A stretch of 43,433 bases of DNA from Massilia psychrophila (GCF_002760665.1 NZ_PDOB01000003.1:1-43433); one strand, 5' to 3'; numbered from the stretch's first letter, positions 7,834-17,415 are shown. Program-made: numbers and translations. Notes: generated from the sequence alone by a model not told the origin.

Positions 7834-8583
7834 ATGAAAGTCCTGGTCCCCGTCAAGCGCGTCATCGACTACAACGTCAAGGTTCGCGTCAAGTCCGACG
7901 GCACTGGCGTCGAAACCGCCAATGTCAAAATGTCGATGAATCCGTTCGACGAGATCGCGCTGGAAGAAGCGATGCGCCTGAAAGAAGCCGGCAAAGTTAC
8001 TGAAGTGATCGCCGTCTCGTGCGGCGTGGCGCAGGCGCAGGAAACGCTGCGTACCGGCATGGCGATCGGCGCCGATCGCGCGATCCTGGTTGAAACCAGC
8101 ACCGACCTCGAGCCGCTGGCCGTGGCCAAGCTGCTCAAGGCGGTGGCCGACAAGGAACAGCCGCAGCTGATCATCCTCGGCAAGCAGGCAATCGATGACG
8201 ACTCCAATCAGACCGGCCAGATGCTGGCAGCCTTGCTGGGTTGGCCGCAAGCGACGTTCGCCTCGAAAGTGGTGCTCGAAGGCGGCACCGTCACGGTGAC
8301 CCGCGAAGTCGACGGCGGTTCGGAAACGCTGGCGCTCACGCTGCCGGCGATCGTCACCACCGACCTGCGCCTGAACGAGCCGCGCTACGTCACGCTGCCG
8401 AACATCATGAAGGCGAAGAAGAAGCAGCTCGACGTGTTGAAACCGGAAGAGCTGGGCGTGGACGTGACGCCGCGCCTGAAAACGCTCAAGGTCGTCGAGC
8501 CGGCCAAGCGCTCGGCCGGCATCAAGGTACCCGACGCGGCGACCTTGGTGGCCAAGCTGCGCACCGAAGCCAAAGTCATCTGA
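7834..8583 (+). CDS. etfB: Electron transfer flavoprotein subunit beta
   Basis: Together with EtfA it forms the soluble FAD/AMP heterodimer that takes electrons from acyl-CoA dehydrogenases to ETF-ubiquinone oxidoreductase. The 249-residue protein starts [20 protein letters not shown] and keeps the family segments [34 protein letters not shown] and [20 protein letters not shown]. Its length is typical. It is first in the etfB-etfA order with a 52-base gap to etfA, and is followed by an acyl-CoA dehydrogenase, its likely electron donor. A TATAAT promoter and a palindrome precede it. Confidence 0.98.
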   Translation: MKVLVPVKRVIDYNVKVRVKSDGTGVETANVKMSMNPFDEIALEEAMRLKEAGKVTEVIAVSCGVAQAQETLRTGMAIGADRAILVETSTDLEPLAVAKLLKAVADKEQPQLIILGKQAIDDDSNQTGQMLAALLGWPQATFASKVVLEGGTVTVTREVDGGSETLALTLPAIVTTDLRLNEPRYVTLPNIMKAKKKQLDVLKPEELGVDVTPRLKTLKVVEPAKRSAGIKVPDAATLVAKLRTEAKVI

Positions 8584-8635
8584 TAGCGCGCTCGCCGCCC
8601 ACGCCTGTCCGTCCCACACAAGAATAGGAAACATC

Positions 8636-9568
8636 ATGGCCGCTTTAGTCATCGCCGAACACGACAACGCATCCCTGAAGGGAAGCACCCACCACACCGT
8701 CACCGCGGCACTCCAGTGCGGCGGCGAAGTGCACCTGCTGGTTGCCGGCAGCAACTGCGGCGCCGCCGCCGAGCAAGCCGCCGCCATCGCTGGCGTCACG
8801 AAAGTGCTGGTCGCCGACGCACCGCACTTCGCCGACGGCCTGGCCGAAAACGTCGCCGCGCAAGTGCTGGCACTGTCGGCCAGCTACTCCCACATCCTGG
8901 CGCCGGCGACCGCCTATGGCAAAAACATCCTGCCGCGCGTGGCCGCCAAGCTCGACGTCGCGCAGATCTCCGAAATCACCAAGGTCGATTCGCCCGATAC
9001 CTTCGAGCGCCCGATCTACGCCGGCAACGCCATCGCCACCGTGCAGTCGAGCGACAAGATTAAAGTCATCACCGTGCGCGGCACCGGCTTCGACGCTGCG
9101 CCTGCCGGCGGCGGTACGGCCGCGGTTGAAACCGTTGCCGCCGTCGCCGATGCGGGCACCTCTACCTTTATCGGGCGCGAGCTGGCCAAGTCGGATCGCC
9201 CTGAACTGACCGCTGCCAAGATCATCGTCTCGGGTGGCCGCGGCATGGGCTCCGGCGACAATTTTAAACTGCTCGAGCCGCTGGCCGACAAGCTCGGCGC
9301 GGCCATGGGCGCCTCGCGCGCCGCGGTCGACGCCGGCTACGTGCCTAACGACTGGCAGGTCGGCCAGACCGGCAAGATCGTGGCGCCAGCGCTGTACATC
9401 GCCGTCGGCATTTCCGGCGCGATCCAGCACCTGGCCGGCATGAAGGACTCGAAGACCATCGTCGCCATCAACAAGGATCCGGAAGCGCCGATCTTTGCCG
9501 TGGCCGATTACGGCATCGTCGGCGACTTGTTCGACGTGGTGCCGGATCTGGTCAAGCAGCTCGGCTGA
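8636..9568 (+). CDS. etfA: Electron transfer flavoprotein subunit alpha
   Basis: The FAD-binding subunit of ETF. The 310-residue product has the N-terminal ETF domain ([11 protein letters not shown]) and the C-terminal FAD domain with [13 protein letters not shown], the [20 protein letters not shown] signature and [21 protein letters not shown]. The length is standard. A Shine-Dalgarno-like AATAGGAAAC precedes the ATG. It lies directly downstream of etfB; a REP-like inverted repeat separates it from the acyl-CoA dehydrogenase gene. Confidence 0.98.
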   Translation: MAALVIAEHDNASLKGSTHHTVTAALQCGGEVHLLVAGSNCGAAAEQAAAIAGVTKVLVADAPHFADGLAENVAAQVLALSASYSHILAPATAYGKNILPRVAAKLDVAQISEITKVDSPDTFERPIYAGNAIATVQSSDKIKVITVRGTGFDAAPAGGGTAAVETVAAVADAGTSTFIGRELAKSDRPELTAAKIIVSGGRGMGSGDNFKLLEPLADKLGAAMGASRAAVDAGYVPNDWQVGQTGKIVAPALYIAVGISGAIQHLAGMKDSKTIVAINKDPEAPIFAVADYGIVGDLFDVVPDLVKQLG

Positions 9569-9583
9569 CCGGACATAGTGTGA

Positions 9584-9660
9584 CGTCGTCCTCGCGAACG
9601 CGGGGACCCCATTTTGCAGATGCCCGGCGAAATCGGGTTCGCGCATGCGCGGGAACGACG
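9584..9660. repeat. REP-like inverted repeat between etfA and the acyl-CoA dehydrogenase
   Basis: CGTCGTCCTCGCG (9584-9596) and CGCGGGAACGACG (9648-9660) pair at 11 of 13 positions and enclose CGGGGACCCC and further GC-rich sequence. A related CCGTCGTCCCCGCG motif recurs at 29743. Such CGTCGT...CCGCG elements are scattered intergenic repeats in related genomes. Confidence 0.5.
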
Positions 9661-9722
9661 AGCTAGCGGCGCTATTGGCCGGTTAGCTTCGGGTGTGCTC
9701 ACGAAAATATCAGGAGACCCAG

Positions 9723-11513
9723 GTGACCTACAAAGCCCCCCTTCAAGACATGCAGTTCGTGATGAACGAACTGGCCGGACTGTCCGCCATCAACCAGTTG
9801 CCGGGCTGCGAAGACGCCACCGCCGACACGGTCGAGGCGGTATTGGAAGAGAACGCGAAATTTTGCGGCAACGTCATCGCGCCGCTGAACCACGCCAGCG
9901 ACAAGGCACCGAGCTTCTGGCACGACGGCCAGGTCACTACCGCCAAGGGCTTTCGCGAAGCCTTTAAAAGCTTCGGTGACGCCGGCTGGCAGGGCGTGCA
10001 GCATCCATCCGAATTCGGCGGGCAGGGCCTGCCCAAGCTGGTGGCCACGCCATGCATCGAGATGCTCAATGCGGCGTCGATCTCGTTCGCACTGGTGGCG
10101 CTGCTGACCGACGGCGCCATCGAGGCGCTGCTGACGGCGGGCAGCGATGCGCAGAAGGGCACCTATCTCGAGCCGCTCATCTCCGGCAAATGGACCGGCA
10201 CCATGAACCTGACCGAGCCGCAGGCCGGCTCCGACCTGGCAGCGGTGCGCACGCGCGCGGTGCCGCAGGGCGACGGCACCTACAAGGTGTTCGGCACCAA
10301 GATCTACATCACCTACGGCGAGCACGACATGGCCGAGAACATCATCCACCTGGTGCTGGCGCGCACGCCCGACGCGCCGCCGGGGGTGAAGGGGATCTCG
10401 CTGTTCATCGTGCCCAAGTTCCTGGTCAATGCGGACGGCTCCCCGGGCGAGCGCAACGACGCCCATTGCGTTTCGATCGAGCACAAGCTGGGCATCAAGG
10501 CCAGCCCCACCGCGGTGCTGCAGTTCGGCGACCATGGCGGCGCCATCGGCACGTTGGTGGGCGAAGAAAACCGCGGCCTCGAATACATGTTCATCATGAT
10601 GAATGCGGCCCGCTTCGGCGTCGGCTTGCAGGGCATTGGTCTTGCCGACCGTGCCTACCAGCAGGCGGTGGCGTTCGCCAAGGACCGCGTGCAGTCGCGC
10701 GACCTGGCCGGCTCCAGCGGGCCGGTATCGATCATCCACCATCCGGACGTGCGCCGCATGCTGATGTCGATGCGCGCCCACGTCGAGGCGGCGCGCGCGC
10801 TGGCGTATGTCGGCGCCGGCATCAGCGACCTGGCCCACCACCACCCGGATGCGGACATGCGGGCGGCCAATCTGGCGGTGTACGAATACCTGGTGCCGGT
10901 CATCAAGGGCTGGTCGACCGAGATGTCGCAGGACGTCACGCGCGACGGTGTGCAGGTCCACGGCGGCATGGGTTTTATTGAGGAAACCGGCGCCGCCCAA
11001 CACTACCGCGACGCCAAGATCCTCACCATCTACGAGGGCACCACGGCGATCCAGGCCAATGACCTGGTGGGGCGCAAGACGGTGCGCGACGGCGGCGCTG
11101 TCGCCAAAGGCATCATCGCGCAGGTGCGCGCCACCGAAGCGCAGCTGGCCGACATTGATGGCGCCGACTTCGCGGCGATCCGGCTCCGGCTGGCCGACGG
11201 CAGCGCCGCGCTGGAAGCGGTGGTCGACTACATGGTAGCGAACATGAGGTCGGACATCTTGGCCGTGTTCGCCGGCAGCGTAACTTACCTGCGGCTGGCC
11301 GGTATCGTGCTGGGCGGCTGGCAGATGGCGCGCGCCGCCCTGGCCGCCCAGCGCAAGCTCGATGCTGGCGAGGGCGAGGCCGCCTTTTACCGGGCCAAGA
11401 TCGCCACCGCGCGCTTCTTCGCCGACCATATCCTGTCGCAGGCAAGCGGCTTGCGCTGCGCGATCGTGGAGGGCAGCGCGGGCGTGCTGGCGCTGACGGA
11501 AGACCAGTTCTGA
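9723..11513 (+). CDS. Acyl-CoA dehydrogenase, long DmdC-like type
   Basis: It would oxidise an acyl-CoA to its enoyl-CoA and pass electrons to ETF. From the GTG at 9723, preceded by AGGAGA, the product is 597 residues: longer than short-chain ACADs and typical of the AidB/DmdC-like group with an extra C-terminal domain. Visible are the N-terminal domain, TMNLTEPQAGSDL in the middle domain, the C-terminal helices with VQVHGGMGFIEETGAAQHYRD, and YEGTTAIQ, which contains the catalytic glutamate. An ACAD-associated C-terminal region follows to TEDQF. It sits downstream of etfBA and ends at a clear terminator. The substrate is unknown; fatty acyl-CoA or 3-methylmercaptopropionyl-CoA are family possibilities. 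Confidence 0.93.
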   Translation: MTYKAPLQDMQFVMNELAGLSAINQLPGCEDATADTVEAVLEENAKFCGNVIAPLNHASDKAPSFWHDGQVTTAKGFREAFKSFGDAGWQGVQHPSEFGGQGLPKLVATPCIEMLNAASISFALVALLTDGAIEALLTAGSDAQKGTYLEPLISGKWTGTMNLTEPQAGSDLAAVRTRAVPQGDGTYKVFGTKIYITYGEHDMAENIIHLVLARTPDAPPGVKGISLFIVPKFLVNADGSPGERNDAHCVSIEHKLGIKASPTAVLQFGDHGGAIGTLVGEENRGLEYMFIMMNAARFGVGLQGIGLADRAYQQAVAFAKDRVQSRDLAGSSGPVSIIHHPDVRRMLMSMRAHVEAARALAYVGAGISDLAHHHPDADMRAANLAVYEYLVPVIKGWSTEMSQDVTRDGVQVHGGMGFIEETGAAQHYRDAKILTIYEGTTAIQANDLVGRKTVRDGGAVAKGIIAQVRATEAQLADIDGADFAAIRLRLADGSAALEAVVDYMVANMRSDILAVFAGSVTYLRLAGIVLGGWQMARAALAAQRKLDAGEGEAAFYRAKIATARFFADHILSQASGLRCAIVEGSAGVLALTEDQF

Positions 11514-11539
11514 TCGTTTGCGAAGTCAGCAAAACGAGC

Positions 11540-11568
11540 AAAAAAGCAGCCCCGCGGCTGCTTTTTTT
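11540..11568 (+). terminator. Rho-independent terminator after the acyl-CoA dehydrogenase gene
   Basis: AGCAGCC (11545-11551) and GGCTGCT (11556-11562) form a perfect 7-bp stem with a CCGC loop. Seven T follow, and an A-run precedes it, so it could act in both directions. Confidence 0.9.
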
Positions 11569-11730
11569 CGATCCGCCGATGCGTGCTGAAAGCGTCATGG
11601 ATCGTCTCGAGGGGGTAAATGTTGTCAAAATATTTCTCCGGTCCCGTTACTTTCGGATAATTTTTCGGACCGCATTTGCTGTATCGTGGGCGAACCGTTA
11701 TGCCAACTGGCGCCACGGTAAATTGCGCAG

Positions 11731-13740
11731 ATGCCGCATAGTCAATCTACATTGGACTCTATCTTGAATTTCGCACAATCGACATGGCGTTTGCCGGGCG
11801 CGCTCCTGGCCACAACGCTGCTGGCCATGCTGCTGGCGTCATGCGGCGGCGGCTCTGGCGGTGCCTCCCCGGCATCGATACCGGCAACCACGCCTGCACC
11901 CACGCCGGCCCCCACCAACTGCAGCGTGCGGATCGACGCCGACGCCAGCATCGAGGCCGGCAAGACCGCCGGCGCGACGGCGCTGGCGTGCAGCGGCACC
12001 CTGGCCGACGTGACCTGGACCCAGGTCAGCGGCCCGGTCGTCAACCTGCTCGCCGCGCGCAGCCAGACTGTCGCGTTCGAGCCTGGCGTCGCCGGCACCG
12101 TGCGGTTGCGCGCCGACGTCCGCCTGGCCGACGGCAGCGCCGCCAGCGCCACGGCCGACATCGCCGTGTCGGCGGCGCCGGCCGGCAGTTACGTCACGCT
12201 GCGCGCCGACCATTCGGTGCGGCCGGAAACCAACACGTCGGTGCGCGCCTGGCCGATGCTGATTGGCGGCGACACCGTGCGCGACATCGTCTGGACCCAG
12301 GTGTCCGGTCCGATCGTCACGATGGACACGGCCAACAACAAGCTGTTGATGTTCAAGACGCCGACAACAACGGTCGACACCGTACTCAGGTTCCGCGCCG
12401 TGATGACCACCGGCAGCGGGCGCCAGGACCAGGACGAGGTGTCGGTCGGCGTCGAGGCCCAGCCGGCCAAGCCAAACTATTACCTGTTCGATTCGACCCA
12501 GCGGGTCCATCCCTACCGCTCGGCCGGCGTCTACACCGGCGCGCTGGCGCGCTGTGTCTACGACATCGGCCTGTACTACGAAACGTCGGCGAAGAACAAT
12601 GTCTGCAGTGTCGGCACGTTGCCGCTGCTGCAAGCCGAAGCAGGCCCGGGCGCGGTCCCGAGCGTGGCCCAGATCATGGGGCGGGTGCTGGTGTCGCACG
12701 ACTTCCTGGGTGCCAATTTCGAGCAGTTCCTGCTGACCCAGGATACGCACGGCGACTTCCGCCGCCTGCTGGCCGGCGTCACGGCCATCGTGCTCGGCTC
12801 GCATGTGCGGCCAAGCTACTACACCTATGGCACCGGCGCCATCTACCTCGACGCCAACAATCTCTGGCTCACGCCCGACCAGCGCGACGTGGTAACCGAA
12901 GTGCCTGATTACCGGCTGGCGTTTGCCGACGGTCTCAATTACAGCGCCTTTGGCCGCCAGGTCAAGAACAACGACTACGCGCGCCGCAGCTTCCCATCGA
13001 CCGACCGCATCAGCCGCAGTACGGAAGAACTGGTGCTGGAAATCGGCCGCCTGCTGTATCACGAGCTGGCCCATGCGAGCGACTTCTTCCCGGCCACCCA
13101 GCGCACGCTCAACCCGGCGCTGCCGATTTACGACAACGTCGCTGGCCGCATTGACTCGGGCGCGCTGGCATCGGACGCGCTGACGACGCAGTATCCGCTG
13201 CAGTCGGTCGAGATGAAGGCACTCGGCCAGGTATTGTTCCAGGGAGCGGTGGTCACGGAGGCGCAAAAAGCCTACACCGCGTTTGATGTCGGCGGCTTCT
13301 TCGGCGCCGACGTCGCCTCGGACGACTATGCCTACTCGAGTTCGCGCGAGGACCTGGCGATGCTGTTCGAAGAGTTCATGATGAGCTATCGGCACGGCGT
13401 GCAATACGACATTGCGTTCACTAACGTGTACACCGAGGGCATGACGGCGCCCCAGGTGATCGTTGGCTGGGGCCAGCGCGGACGCATCGCCGAAGCGGCG
13501 ATCAAACCGCGCATCAAGCTGGTGCTTGCCCGCATCGCGCCATGGATCGACCTGGCGGCCGTCGACAGCCTGCCGGCGCCGATCCTGATGAAAGTGGGCG
13601 CGAGCTGGGACGCCAACCTGGTGCTCGCCCCAAGCGTGGGAGCAAGTGCCAGGCCGGTCCAGCCGTCAATCCTGAGGGCCGGATCGGCCAGCGCGCCGCG
13701 GCCCGGCCGCGACGACTTGAAACTGCGCGATCGAAGGTAA
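11731..13740 (+). CDS. Lipoprotein with two Ig/PKD-like repeats and a zinc-protease motif
   Basis: The 669-residue product has a lipoprotein signal with lipobox LASC (Cys38), then a Gly/Ser/Pro/Thr linker. Two repeats of about 92 residues follow, marked by WTQVSGP at residues 96 and 188, as in PKD/Ig-like adhesion modules. The rest, about 245-640, has no family I can name, but contains YHELAHASDFFP with the HExxH zinc motif at His444-His448. A later acidic stretch, EDLAMLFEEFMMSYRHG, could supply the third zinc ligand, as in gluzincins. It is thus a predicted surface metalloprotease or binding lipoprotein. TTG 11764 is an alternative start. It is monocistronic, after a strong terminator. Confidence 0.75.
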   Translation: MPHSQSTLDSILNFAQSTWRLPGALLATTLLAMLLASCGGGSGGASPASIPATTPAPTPAPTNCSVRIDADASIEAGKTAGATALACSGTLADVTWTQVSGPVVNLLAARSQTVAFEPGVAGTVRLRADVRLADGSAASATADIAVSAAPAGSYVTLRADHSVRPETNTSVRAWPMLIGGDTVRDIVWTQVSGPIVTMDTANNKLLMFKTPTTTVDTVLRFRAVMTTGSGRQDQDEVSVGVEAQPAKPNYYLFDSTQRVHPYRSAGVYTGALARCVYDIGLYYETSAKNNVCSVGTLPLLQAEAGPGAVPSVAQIMGRVLVSHDFLGANFEQFLLTQDTHGDFRRLLAGVTAIVLGSHVRPSYYTYGTGAIYLDANNLWLTPDQRDVVTEVPDYRLAFADGLNYSAFGRQVKNNDYARRSFPSTDRISRSTEELVLEIGRLLYHELAHASDFFPATQRTLNPALPIYDNVAGRIDSGALASDALTTQYPLQSVEMKALGQVLFQGAVVTEAQKAYTAFDVGGFFGADVASDDYAYSSSREDLAMLFEEFMMSYRHGVQYDIAFTNVYTEGMTAPQVIVGWGQRGRIAEAAIKPRIKLVLARIAPWIDLAAVDSLPAPILMKVGASWDANLVLAPSVGASARPVQPSILRAGSASAPRPGRDDLKLRDRR

Positions 13741-13786
13741 TTCTCGCCGGTACCGGCGCGCGTTTGCGGCCTGATGTGCGGCCTGA

Positions 13787-14212
13787 TCAGCCGTAGGCGC
13801 CGCCGGTGTAGAGCAGGTCGAACAGGCGCGAGATGGTGGCGATCAGCATGATTGTGCCAAACAGCATCATGCTTACCAGGATCACGGCCAGCGGCCAGTT
13901 CGACGCGGACTGGCGGCTCGAACCGGCGTTGTAGCGGGCGTCGAATTTCTCGTCCGGCATCAGGCCGATCACCAGCCCTTCGAGCAGGCCGGCAAGTTGC
14001 GACACGATCATCGGCAGCAACTGGTAGAAGATGTTTGCATGGGGCGCCAGGAACAGCACCAGCGCCGACGCCGGTACGCTGGCGAAGTGCAGCAAGGCCC
14101 ACTTGTCGCGGCTGCCGCGCAACAGCACGCGGTGGGCGCCGGCCCAGCCCAGTACCATGGCGAGGAAGGTGGCGACGGTCTTGTTCTTGTGGGTCGTGGG
14201 TGCGAAAGACAT
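13787..14212 (-). CDS. TM2-domain membrane protein
   Basis: The protein has a short N-terminus (MSFAPTTHKNKTV) and then the TM2 signature: a first membrane helix ATFLAMVLGWAGAHRVLLRG, the polar turn SRDKWALLHF, and a second helix. Two further hydrophobic segments (ANIFYQLLPMIVSQLAGLL and LAVILVSMMLFGTIMLIAT) make four membrane spans in about 141 residues. TM2 proteins have no settled biochemical role. The frame extends upstream to a TTG at 14224; ATG 14212 is more likely. It is convergent with the lipoprotein gene and divergent from the rpsP operon. Confidence 0.8.
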   Translation of the reverse strand: MSFAPTTHKNKTVATFLAMVLGWAGAHRVLLRGSRDKWALLHFASVPASALVLFLAPHANIFYQLLPMIVSQLAGLLEGLVIGLMPDEKFDARYNAGSSRQSASNWPLAVILVSMMLFGTIMLIATISRLFDLLYTGGAYG

Positions 14213-14357
14213 AAAGTTGGGCAATCAATTATTGTGAAAGCAGGAGTATCGATGAAAAGCCGATGCTGCGCACTTCAATTCGCTTTGCCCTGGACGTCGA
14301 AAATCGGCGATAATGTTCGACTTCGGTCCGAATTGCGCGCCCTGTTGTCATTGTCTC

Positions 14358-14387
14358 TTGCTGCTGCGCGGCATTGCGCGCTATAAT
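14358..14387 (+). promoter_or_regulatory. Sigma70 promoter of the rpsP-rimM-trmD-rplS operon
   Basis: TTGCTG at 14358-14363 and a perfect TATAAT at 14382-14387 are 18 bases apart. The rpsP start is 43 bases downstream. Confidence 0.7.
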
Positions 14388-14429
14388 TGTCGGCTTTTTC
14401 CGCCCAGCATAACTTTTTGGATTTAAACT

Positions 14430-14681
14430 ATGGTCGTTATTCGTTTAGCTCGTGGAGGCGCCAAGAAGCGCCCGTTCTTCAACATCGTTGCAACGGACTC
14501 GCGCAATCGCCGCGATGGCCGCTTCATCGAGCGCATCGGTTTCTACAATCCGATGGCTGCAGGCGGCGAAGTCGGCCTGCGCATCACCGCTGATCGCTTG
14601 GCCTACTGGCAAGGCGTTGGCGCACAATTGTCGCCAACCGTTGCACGCCTGGTCGCTTCGCAGCCAGCAGTAGCAGCGTAA
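14430..14681 (+). CDS. rpsP: 30S ribosomal protein S16
   Basis: A small-subunit ribosomal protein needed for 30S assembly. The 83-residue product starts [20 protein letters not shown] and carries [19 protein letters not shown], the conserved S16 core. It is first in the rpsP-rimM-trmD-rplS order that is conserved in proteobacteria, with a consensus-like promoter upstream. The gap to rimM is 16 bases. Confidence 0.99.
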   Translation: MVVIRLARGGAKKRPFFNIVATDSRNRRDGRFIERIGFYNPMAAGGEVGLRITADRLAYWQGVGAQLSPTVARLVASQPAVAA

Positions 14682-14697
14682 TACGTCGGTTCCAGGT

Positions 14698-15246
14698 TTG
14701 ACCGATACAGCAGCATCCGGGGTGCAAATCCCTGGCGACCTGACGCAAGTCGGGTATGTGTCCGGCGCTTATGGAGTCACCGGCTCGATCCGGGTTACAC
14801 CGTTTTCAAGCGACGCTGATGCGCTGCTGAACGTGAAAACCTGGTGGCTCGACAAGCCAGGTTTGCGCGCAGTGACAGTACGCACGACCAAACTGCACGG
14901 CGGCGACGTCGTGGCGCAATTGGTCGGCGTGGTGGGGCGGGATGCTTCGGAGGCGCTCAAGGGCGCCGCAGTGTCGATCCCGCGCAGCCAGTTCCCGGAA
15001 CTGGCCGCAGATGAATTTTACTGGTCCGATCTGATCGGACTCGACGTCGTCAATCTGCAGGGTGAAGCCCTCGGGCAAGTCACTGACATGATGGACAACG
15101 GCGTGCAATCGATTTTGCGCATTACGCCGGTGGCCGATGCGGACGCGAAAGCGGAACAACGGCTGATCCCGTATGTCGATCAGTTCGTCAAGACGGTCGA
15201 CTTGGCAGCAAAAAAAATTACCGTCGACTGGGGCCTGGATTATTAA
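14698..15246 (+). CDS. rimM: Ribosome maturation factor RimM
   Basis: RimM binds S19 and helps mature the head of the 30S subunit. The product has the N-terminal barrel (LTQVGYVSGAYGVTGSIRV) and the C-terminal PRC-barrel (EFYWSDLIGLDVVNLQG, then IPYVDQFVKTVDLAAKKITV and DWGLDY). Length of about 182 residues is normal. The start is not settled: TTG at 14698 gives MTDTAASGVQ, and GTG 14719 is another option; there is no ATG at the right place. It sits between rpsP and trmD. Confidence 0.96.
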   Translation: MTDTAASGVQIPGDLTQVGYVSGAYGVTGSIRVTPFSSDADALLNVKTWWLDKPGLRAVTVRTTKLHGGDVVAQLVGVVGRDASEALKGAAVSIPRSQFPELAADEFYWSDLIGLDVVNLQGEALGQVTDMMDNGVQSILRITPVADADAKAEQRLIPYVDQFVKTVDLAAKKITVDWGLDY

Positions 15247-15284
15247 GGCGCCAGCGATAAAGCGAAAACATCAGAAAGCACGCG

Positions 15285-16031
15285 ATGCAATTTGACGTCG
15301 TGAGCTTGTTTCCCGAAATGTTTGCCGCGTTGACGCAATCGGGCGTCACCCGCCGCGCCTTCGAACAGGGGCGCTGGGGCTTGTCGCTGTGGAATCCGCG
15401 TGATTTCACGACCGACAATCACCGCACCGTGGACGACCGCCCTTACGGCGGCGGTCCCGGCATGGTGATGCTGGCCAAGCCGTTGGAAGCGGCGATTGGC
15501 GCTGCCAAGGAGCGCCAGGTCGCCCTCGGGCTGGCCGCGCCGCGGGTGGTGTTCATGTCGCCGCAGGGCAGGGCGTTGAGCCACGAGCGGGTGATGCAAC
15601 TGAAGGACGAGCCGGGACTTGTGGTGTTGTGCGGACGCTACGAAGCGGTCGACCAGCGCCTGCTCGACCGGGTCGTCGACGAAGAAATCAGCCTTGGCGA
15701 CTTCGTGCTGTCCGGCGGTGAACTGCCGGCAATGGCGCTGATGGATGCGGTGGTGCGGCAGTTGCCGGGCGTGCTGGGCGACGAGGCGTCGGTAATCGAA
15801 GACAGTTTCGTCAACGGCCTGCTCGATTCGCCGCATTACACCCGGCCCGAAATGTACGAAGGTATCAACGTGCCGGCCGTGTTGATGGGCGGTAATCACG
15901 CCGAGATCGTCAAATGGCGACGCCAGCGCATGCTCGAGGCAACGGCGCGCAAGCGGCCCGATTTGCTCGTCAAAGCCAGGACTGCCGGCATGCTGACGAA
16001 GATCGATGAAAAGTTTTTGGCGGGTTTGTAA
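15285..16031 (+). CDS. trmD: tRNA (guanine-N1)-methyltransferase
   Basis: It methylates G37 of tRNAs using S-adenosylmethionine, which prevents +1 frameshifting. The 248-residue SPOUT enzyme starts [16 protein letters not shown] and shows the trefoil-knot segments [32 protein letters not shown] and [20 protein letters not shown]. The C-terminal domain has [12 protein letters not shown] and [13 protein letters not shown]. The length is standard. It is third in the rpsP operon; a short hairpin lies between it and rplS. Confidence 0.98.
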   Translation: MQFDVVSLFPEMFAALTQSGVTRRAFEQGRWGLSLWNPRDFTTDNHRTVDDRPYGGGPGMVMLAKPLEAAIGAAKERQVALGLAAPRVVFMSPQGRALSHERVMQLKDEPGLVVLCGRYEAVDQRLLDRVVDEEISLGDFVLSGGELPAMALMDAVVRQLPGVLGDEASVIEDSFVNGLLDSPHYTRPEMYEGINVPAVLMGGNHAEIVKWRRQRMLEATARKRPDLLVKARTAGMLTKIDEKFLAGL

Positions 16032-16051
16032 AAACCTGTCGTAGCACCTGG

Positions 16052-16066
16052 CGGGCATGTTGCCCG
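16052..16066 (+). other. Hairpin between trmD and rplS
   Basis: CGGGCA (16052-16057), loop TGT, TGCCCG (16061-16066), then TCTGTTTT. It could attenuate transcription or protect mRNA ends, changing the ratio of rplS to the upstream genes. Confidence 0.45.
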
Positions 16067-16133
16067 TCTGTTTTAACCCCATCCTCTACTGGGCGAATGC
16101 AGCGCCAGCACGATGGTCATTGGAGTCATAAAA

Positions 16134-16520
16134 ATGAACCTGATTCAAATTCTTGAGCAGGAAGAAATTGCCCGTCTGGGCAAGACTATTCCTGACTTCG
16201 CACCAGGCGATACCGTCATCGTCAATGTCAACGTCGTCGAAGGCACCCGCAAGCGTGCCCAGGCGTACGAAGGCGTGGTGATCTCCCGTCGCAACCGTGG
16301 CCTGAACTCGAACTTCATCGTTCGCAAGATCTCGTCCGGCGAAGGCGTTGAGCGTACGTTCCAGCTGTACTCCCCGCTGATCGCATCGATCGAAGTCAAG
16401 CGTCGTGGTGATGTTCGCCGCGCCAAGCTGTACTATCTGCGTGAGCGTTCGGGTAAATCCGCACGTATCAAAGAGAAGTTGCCACAACGTCGCGTTGCAA
16501 CTCCGGCCGCCGCCAAGTAA
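16134..16520 (+). CDS. rplS: 50S ribosomal protein L19
   Basis: L19 sits at the interface of the two ribosomal subunits. From ATG 16134, preceded by TTGGAGTC, the product is 128 residues. It contains [36 protein letters not shown] and [20 protein letters not shown] with [17 protein letters not shown], all typical. A longer frame from 16113 exists, but the internal ATG matches family starts. It is the last ribosomal gene of the operon and is followed by a terminator. Confidence 0.99.
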   Translation: MNLIQILEQEEIARLGKTIPDFAPGDTVIVNVNVVEGTRKRAQAYEGVVISRRNRGLNSNFIVRKISSGEGVERTFQLYSPLIASIEVKRRGDVRRAKLYYLRERSGKSARIKEKLPQRRVATPAAAK

Positions 16521-16542
16521 TAATGGCGTCTGCGTTGCGAAC

Positions 16543-16594
16543 GTAGGCATCCCTGGCGGATGCCTGGAAAAAGGCATCCTCCGGGTGCCTTTTT
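16543..16594 (+). terminator. Terminator pair after rplS
   Basis: A first hairpin, AGGCATCC-CTGGC-GGATGCCT (16543-16563), is followed by AAAAAGGCATCC-TCC-GGGTGCCTTTTT (16568-16594). The second has one T-G wobble, an A-run and a T-run, and is a classical intrinsic terminator that may work in both directions. The Nudix gene starts 18 bases later. Confidence 0.85.
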
Positions 16595-16611
16595 CGTTTT
16601 TGCCCGAGGAA

Positions 16612-17280
16612 ATGCATTTGCCGAAACTCTCATTCGATCCCGAGCAGTTGCCGATAGAGTCGGTCGGCGGCGAAGCGCCGGTCGAGGCGGCCCGCCTGAC
16701 CGCCGGCTGGCTGCGCGGGCATTTCGCCGCTCCCCCGGCCTGGCAACCTGAAGCGCTCGACGAGTCGGTCGGACGGCGCCCGGTAATGATTGCCGCCTCG
16801 GTGCTGATCCCGCTGGTGGCGCGGCCCGACGGCCTGACGATGCTGTTGACCCGCCGCACCGACCACCTCAACCACCATGCCGGCCAGATCAGCTTCCCTG
16901 GCGGGCGCGCCGAGCAGGTCGACCTGTCGCCGGTCGACACTGCGCTGCGCGAGGCGCGCGAAGAGATCGGCCTGGAGCGGCACCACGTCGAGATCATTGG
17001 CCAGCTGCCCGACTACCTGACCGGCACCGGCTATCACATCACGCCGGTGGTCGGCCTCTTGATGCCGCCGTTCGAGCTGGTGGCCGACCCGGGTGAAGTC
17101 GCCGAGATTTTCGAGGTGCCGCTGGCGCACCTGATGAATGGTGCCCACCACCAGCGGCTGTCGATCGACTTGCCGGCTGGCGGGCGGCGCAGCTTTTACG
17201 CCATGCCCTACGGGCGCTATTTCATCTGGGGCGCTACCGCCGGCATGCTGCGCAACCTGTTCCATTTCCTGCGCGTCTGA
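16612..17280 (+). CDS. CoA-type Nudix pyrophosphatase (NudL/CoAse-like)
   Basis: It probably cleaves coenzyme A or acyl-CoA to phosphopantetheine products and adenosine 3',5'-bisphosphate. The 222-residue protein starts at ATG 16612, which has CGAGGA upstream. It carries the CoA-Nudix segment LLTRRTDHLNHHAGQISFPG directly before the Nudix box, whose core is ALREAREEIGL at about residues 111-121. The C-terminal part YAMPYGRYFIWGATAGMLRN fits the UPF0035 group. It follows rplS but is separated from it by terminators, so some read-through or a hidden promoter is needed. Confidence 0.9.
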   Translation: MHLPKLSFDPEQLPIESVGGEAPVEAARLTAGWLRGHFAAPPAWQPEALDESVGRRPVMIAASVLIPLVARPDGLTMLLTRRTDHLNHHAGQISFPGGRAEQVDLSPVDTALREAREEIGLERHHVEIIGQLPDYLTGTGYHITPVVGLLMPPFELVADPGEVAEIFEVPLAHLMNGAHHQRLSIDLPAGGRRSFYAMPYGRYFIWGATAGMLRNLFHFLRV

Positions 17281-17415
17281 AAACCGGGCGCGGTGAGCGG
17301 GCAGCGCCAGGCGGGGAAAACTGCAATATGTTTGATTCCGCAACTGCTCTGCGCTATCGTAGCGGGGCTGAACAGCGCGGCTGAACAGTATGGCTTTACT
17401 TCAAAAAGGATTTCG

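Noticed and set aside
9699-11429. Minus-strand open frame of 576 codons opposite the acyl-CoA dehydrogenase gene
   Set aside because: Shadow frame; the plus-strand product is complete and conserved, while the antisense product is Arg/His-rich and without motifs.
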